7,504 bases of DNA from Acidobacteriota bacterium (GTDB lineage: Bacteria; Acidobacteriota; Terriglobia; Bryobacterales; Bryobacteraceae), in the NCBI GenBank assembly GCA_018268875.1, contig JAFDVT010000062.1, positions 1 to 7,504 of the forward strand. Direction: 5' to 3'. This document shows positions 5,804 through 7,504 of this stretch, one piece after another; position 1 is the stretch's first letter; each line of letters opens with the position of its first letter. Below the pieces are notes generated by a model. It worked only from the letters and a program-made list of their open reading frames with translations. It did no database searches and was not told the DNA's origin. A program made the position numbers and the translations under genes.

Positions 5804-7504
5804 GTGAATCAGGACGCAGCGCCACAGCAGACTCCGCAGTCGCCGCCGCCGGAACCTCTTCCGCTCGTCTCGCACCTGCACACGTTTTTTCTATTTCCTT
5901 TCTCGATCGATAAGGACGCGGTTCGCAAGGACCACGGCGAGATCTGGCGGAATTGCCCGCTTTGGGTCGACGGCATCGACGCGTGGATCGGCGCGCACGG
6001 TGGCAGCGACCTGATTACTTCGAGACTCGGCCGCTGGAAGCGCGCGGCTTACACGTCGTTCGACATCGAGTCGCCCGCCTACCAGGACATGGTGTTCTTC
6101 CATCCGTTTGTGCGTCGCGTGTTCTTCGACACGCTGGGCATGGCGGACCCGAAGGACGAAGCCGAGTCGCTGTTGCGCTTTTATACCATCGACATCCCGG
6201 ACAATGTGCGGGTGATTTATCAGGTCGAGGATTCGCGCGGGAAGAAGATCTCGGCCGAGGTTACGGCGCTGCGGCTGATGATGTTCGCCAATGGCATCGG
6301 CATCCTTTCGCTAAGCGTCGAGTGCATGGACATTCCGGCCACCCAGGCCTTGTGGATCAACGAAATGATGCGCAAGGTCTACCCGTCGAGCGGTCGCCAG
6401 TTGCGCGAGGGCCGCATGCCCAGGCGGCAGGCGCTGATTCTCGAAGAGAAAGACGTCTGCACCAAGCTGGTGGAAGAGAACTGGGAACGGCCGTCGATCG
6501 CGAACTATCAGCCGCCGCTGTCCAAACTGATCAAGAGCCTCCTGTACTTTACGAATTACGACCGGCAGGAGTACGAACCGGTTCTTGACGAGCGGATGAT
6601 CGTGTATACGTACATGGCGATCGATCCGAAGTCAGTCCCAGAACAGTACATTCATAGCCGGAATTATCAAATATTTCTCAGTCGCGTTCTATACGTCGAG
6701 CGCAGTGGGTTTTCGTTTCGTTACGAAGAGGGGTTCCTGCGCGAGGAGATGGCAAAGAGCGTCTATCGGCGTTGGGCCCATCAAGGCACCTATTACGGTT
6801 TTTCGGAGTATTCGAATATAACGGTCTGCCTTGGCAATTTCGACTGTGACGATCACCTCCTTCGTGAGGGATTTTTGATTCACCGCATGTTCCGGTCGCG
6901 CTATTACCTGATGGCGATCATCGCGTTGTTCTATCGGGCGACGCTGCTGGATCTGAACGAACGGACGGCGCTGATTTCCAAACGTCTGTACCGCGATTTT
7001 CACGACGATCGCGAATTTGGCGAAGCGAATATCGAGGCGGCCAACGCACTGATGTTAGAGTTCCTCCATTTTGCTAACTTCTGGCATTTTGACGAGCTGG
7101 CTAACAAGGACGAAGAGCAGGAACACTTCGAGATGCAGGCTCGCGCCTATCGCGTGGATCCCGCGCTAGAAGAGGTAGAACACGCCGTCCGGCGTCTGAA
7201 CGGCACGCTCAACGAATACTATGAGAGCCGGCAAATGGGCGCCGTCAACCGTCTTGCGGTATTGAGCCTGGTATTCGGCGGCGGCGCGATGATCACCGGA
7301 TTCTTCGGCATGAATTTTGGCGGTCATTTCAACTCCACTTTCTTCGATAAGCCAACTGCGGCGCAGGAGGTCGCACTTGGCACGGTCGTCGTCTTGATGT
7401 TGCTTGCGTTTGTTTACGGTATCTATCTGATTGCCGCGAACTGGCGGGACTATCGCGATGCCGCAAATCCGAGACGTCGAAAACTGCCGGTCGACGCGGT
7501 CAGC
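5804..7504 (+). CDS. CorA-like membrane protein with very large cytoplasmic domain (partial)
   Basis: The frame is open from GTG 5804 to the window edge, 567 codons with no stop, so the 3' end is missing. The C-terminal part has the layout of the CorA/ZntB family of divalent-cation channels (Mg2+, Co2+ or Zn2+): a long amphipathic run, a first membrane segment (about 482-500), the signature GMN at 502-504 within FFGMNF, a short loop (505-522) and a second membrane segment (about 523-546), followed by basic WRDYRDAANPRRRK. The usual MPEL after GMN is absent. The N-terminal soluble part is about 480 residues, roughly twice that of classical CorA, and I do not recognise it; it begins with a Pro/Gln-rich stretch (7-20), then SHLHTFFLFPFSID (23-36). 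A hydrophobic piece at 367-382 is probably a helix of the soluble domain. The gene starts 3 nt after queE, in the same frame, with only a weak GGGG as ribosome site. Confidence 0.8.
   Translation, partial: MNQDAAPQQTPQSPPPEPLPLVSHLHTFFLFPFSIDKDAVRKDHGEIWRNCPLWVDGIDAWIGAHGGSDLITSRLGRWKRAAYTSFDIESPAYQDMVFFHPFVRRVFFDTLGMADPKDEAESLLRFYTIDIPDNVRVIYQVEDSRGKKISAEVTALRLMMFANGIGILSLSVECMDIPATQALWINEMMRKVYPSSGRQLREGRMPRRQALILEEKDVCTKLVEENWERPSIANYQPPLSKLIKSLLYFTNYDRQEYEPVLDERMIVYTYMAIDPKSVPEQYIHSRNYQIFLSRVLYVERSGFSFRYEEGFLREEMAKSVYRRWAHQGTYYGFSEYSNITVCLGNFDCDDHLLREGFLIHRMFRSRYYLMAIIALFYRATLLDLNERTALISKRLYRDFHDDREFGEANIEAANALMLEFLHFANFWHFDELANKDEEQEHFEMQARAYRVDPALEEVEHAVRRLNGTLNEYYESRQMGAVNRLAVLSLVFGGGAMITGFFGMNFGGHFNSTFFDKPTAAQEVALGTVVVLMLLAFVYGIYLIAANWRDYRDAANPRRRKLPVDAVS

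Noticed and set aside
5953..6588. Plus-strand open frame of 211 codons within the right-end region
   Set aside because: Arg/Gly/His-rich shadow in another frame; the frame from 5804 is uninterrupted to the window end and carries the GMN and membrane segments.

Overview
The window is GC-rich, tightly packed bacterial chromosome with almost no intergenic DNA. Gene content (protealysin/emfourin pair, CaiB-type CoA-transferase, short secreted bicupin, LysR regulator, preQ0 genes) and codon use would fit Acidobacteriota, for example a Solibacter/Bryobacter-type soil bacterium. That placement is an inference, not something the sequence proves.

Left end (1-1530). The last 27 codons of an unidentified plus-strand gene end at 85. 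They abut, with no spacer, a minus-strand two-gene unit: a protealysin-type M4 metallopeptidase (385-1530) followed by an emfourin-like inhibitor (86-388). The two reading frames overlap at an ATGATGA junction, so enzyme and inhibitor are probably made together. The protease has an unusual C-terminal coiled-coil tail. A strong 11-bp inverted repeat lies in the last codons of the inhibitor gene, at the convergent junction.

Middle (1546-3423). A type III (CaiB/BaiF) CoA-transferase starts only 15 bp from the protease start, head to head. It is followed 3 bp later by a small, probably exported, two-domain cupin. The two look like one operon.

Right part (3469-7504, running off the end). A LysR-type regulator is followed by queC and queE (two steps of 7-deazaguanine/preQ0 synthesis) and then a long CorA-like membrane protein. 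The junctions are a 4-nt GTGA overlap (lysR/queC), a 91-nt overlap (queC/queE) and a 3-nt gap (queE/corA-like), so this reads as a single transcription unit. The promoter before lysR sits inside a 9-bp perfect inverted repeat with the LysR-type T-N11-A layout. Its predicted transcription start falls on the ATG, which suggests a leaderless, self-regulated message.

The least conventional items are the CorA-like protein, with an intact GMN motif behind a cytoplasmic domain of about 480 residues, and the queC/queE overlap, which carries an A-AAA-AAA heptamer placed so that a -1 slip would fuse QueC to QueE. No RNA genes, insertion sequences, CRISPR arrays or replication origins were seen.
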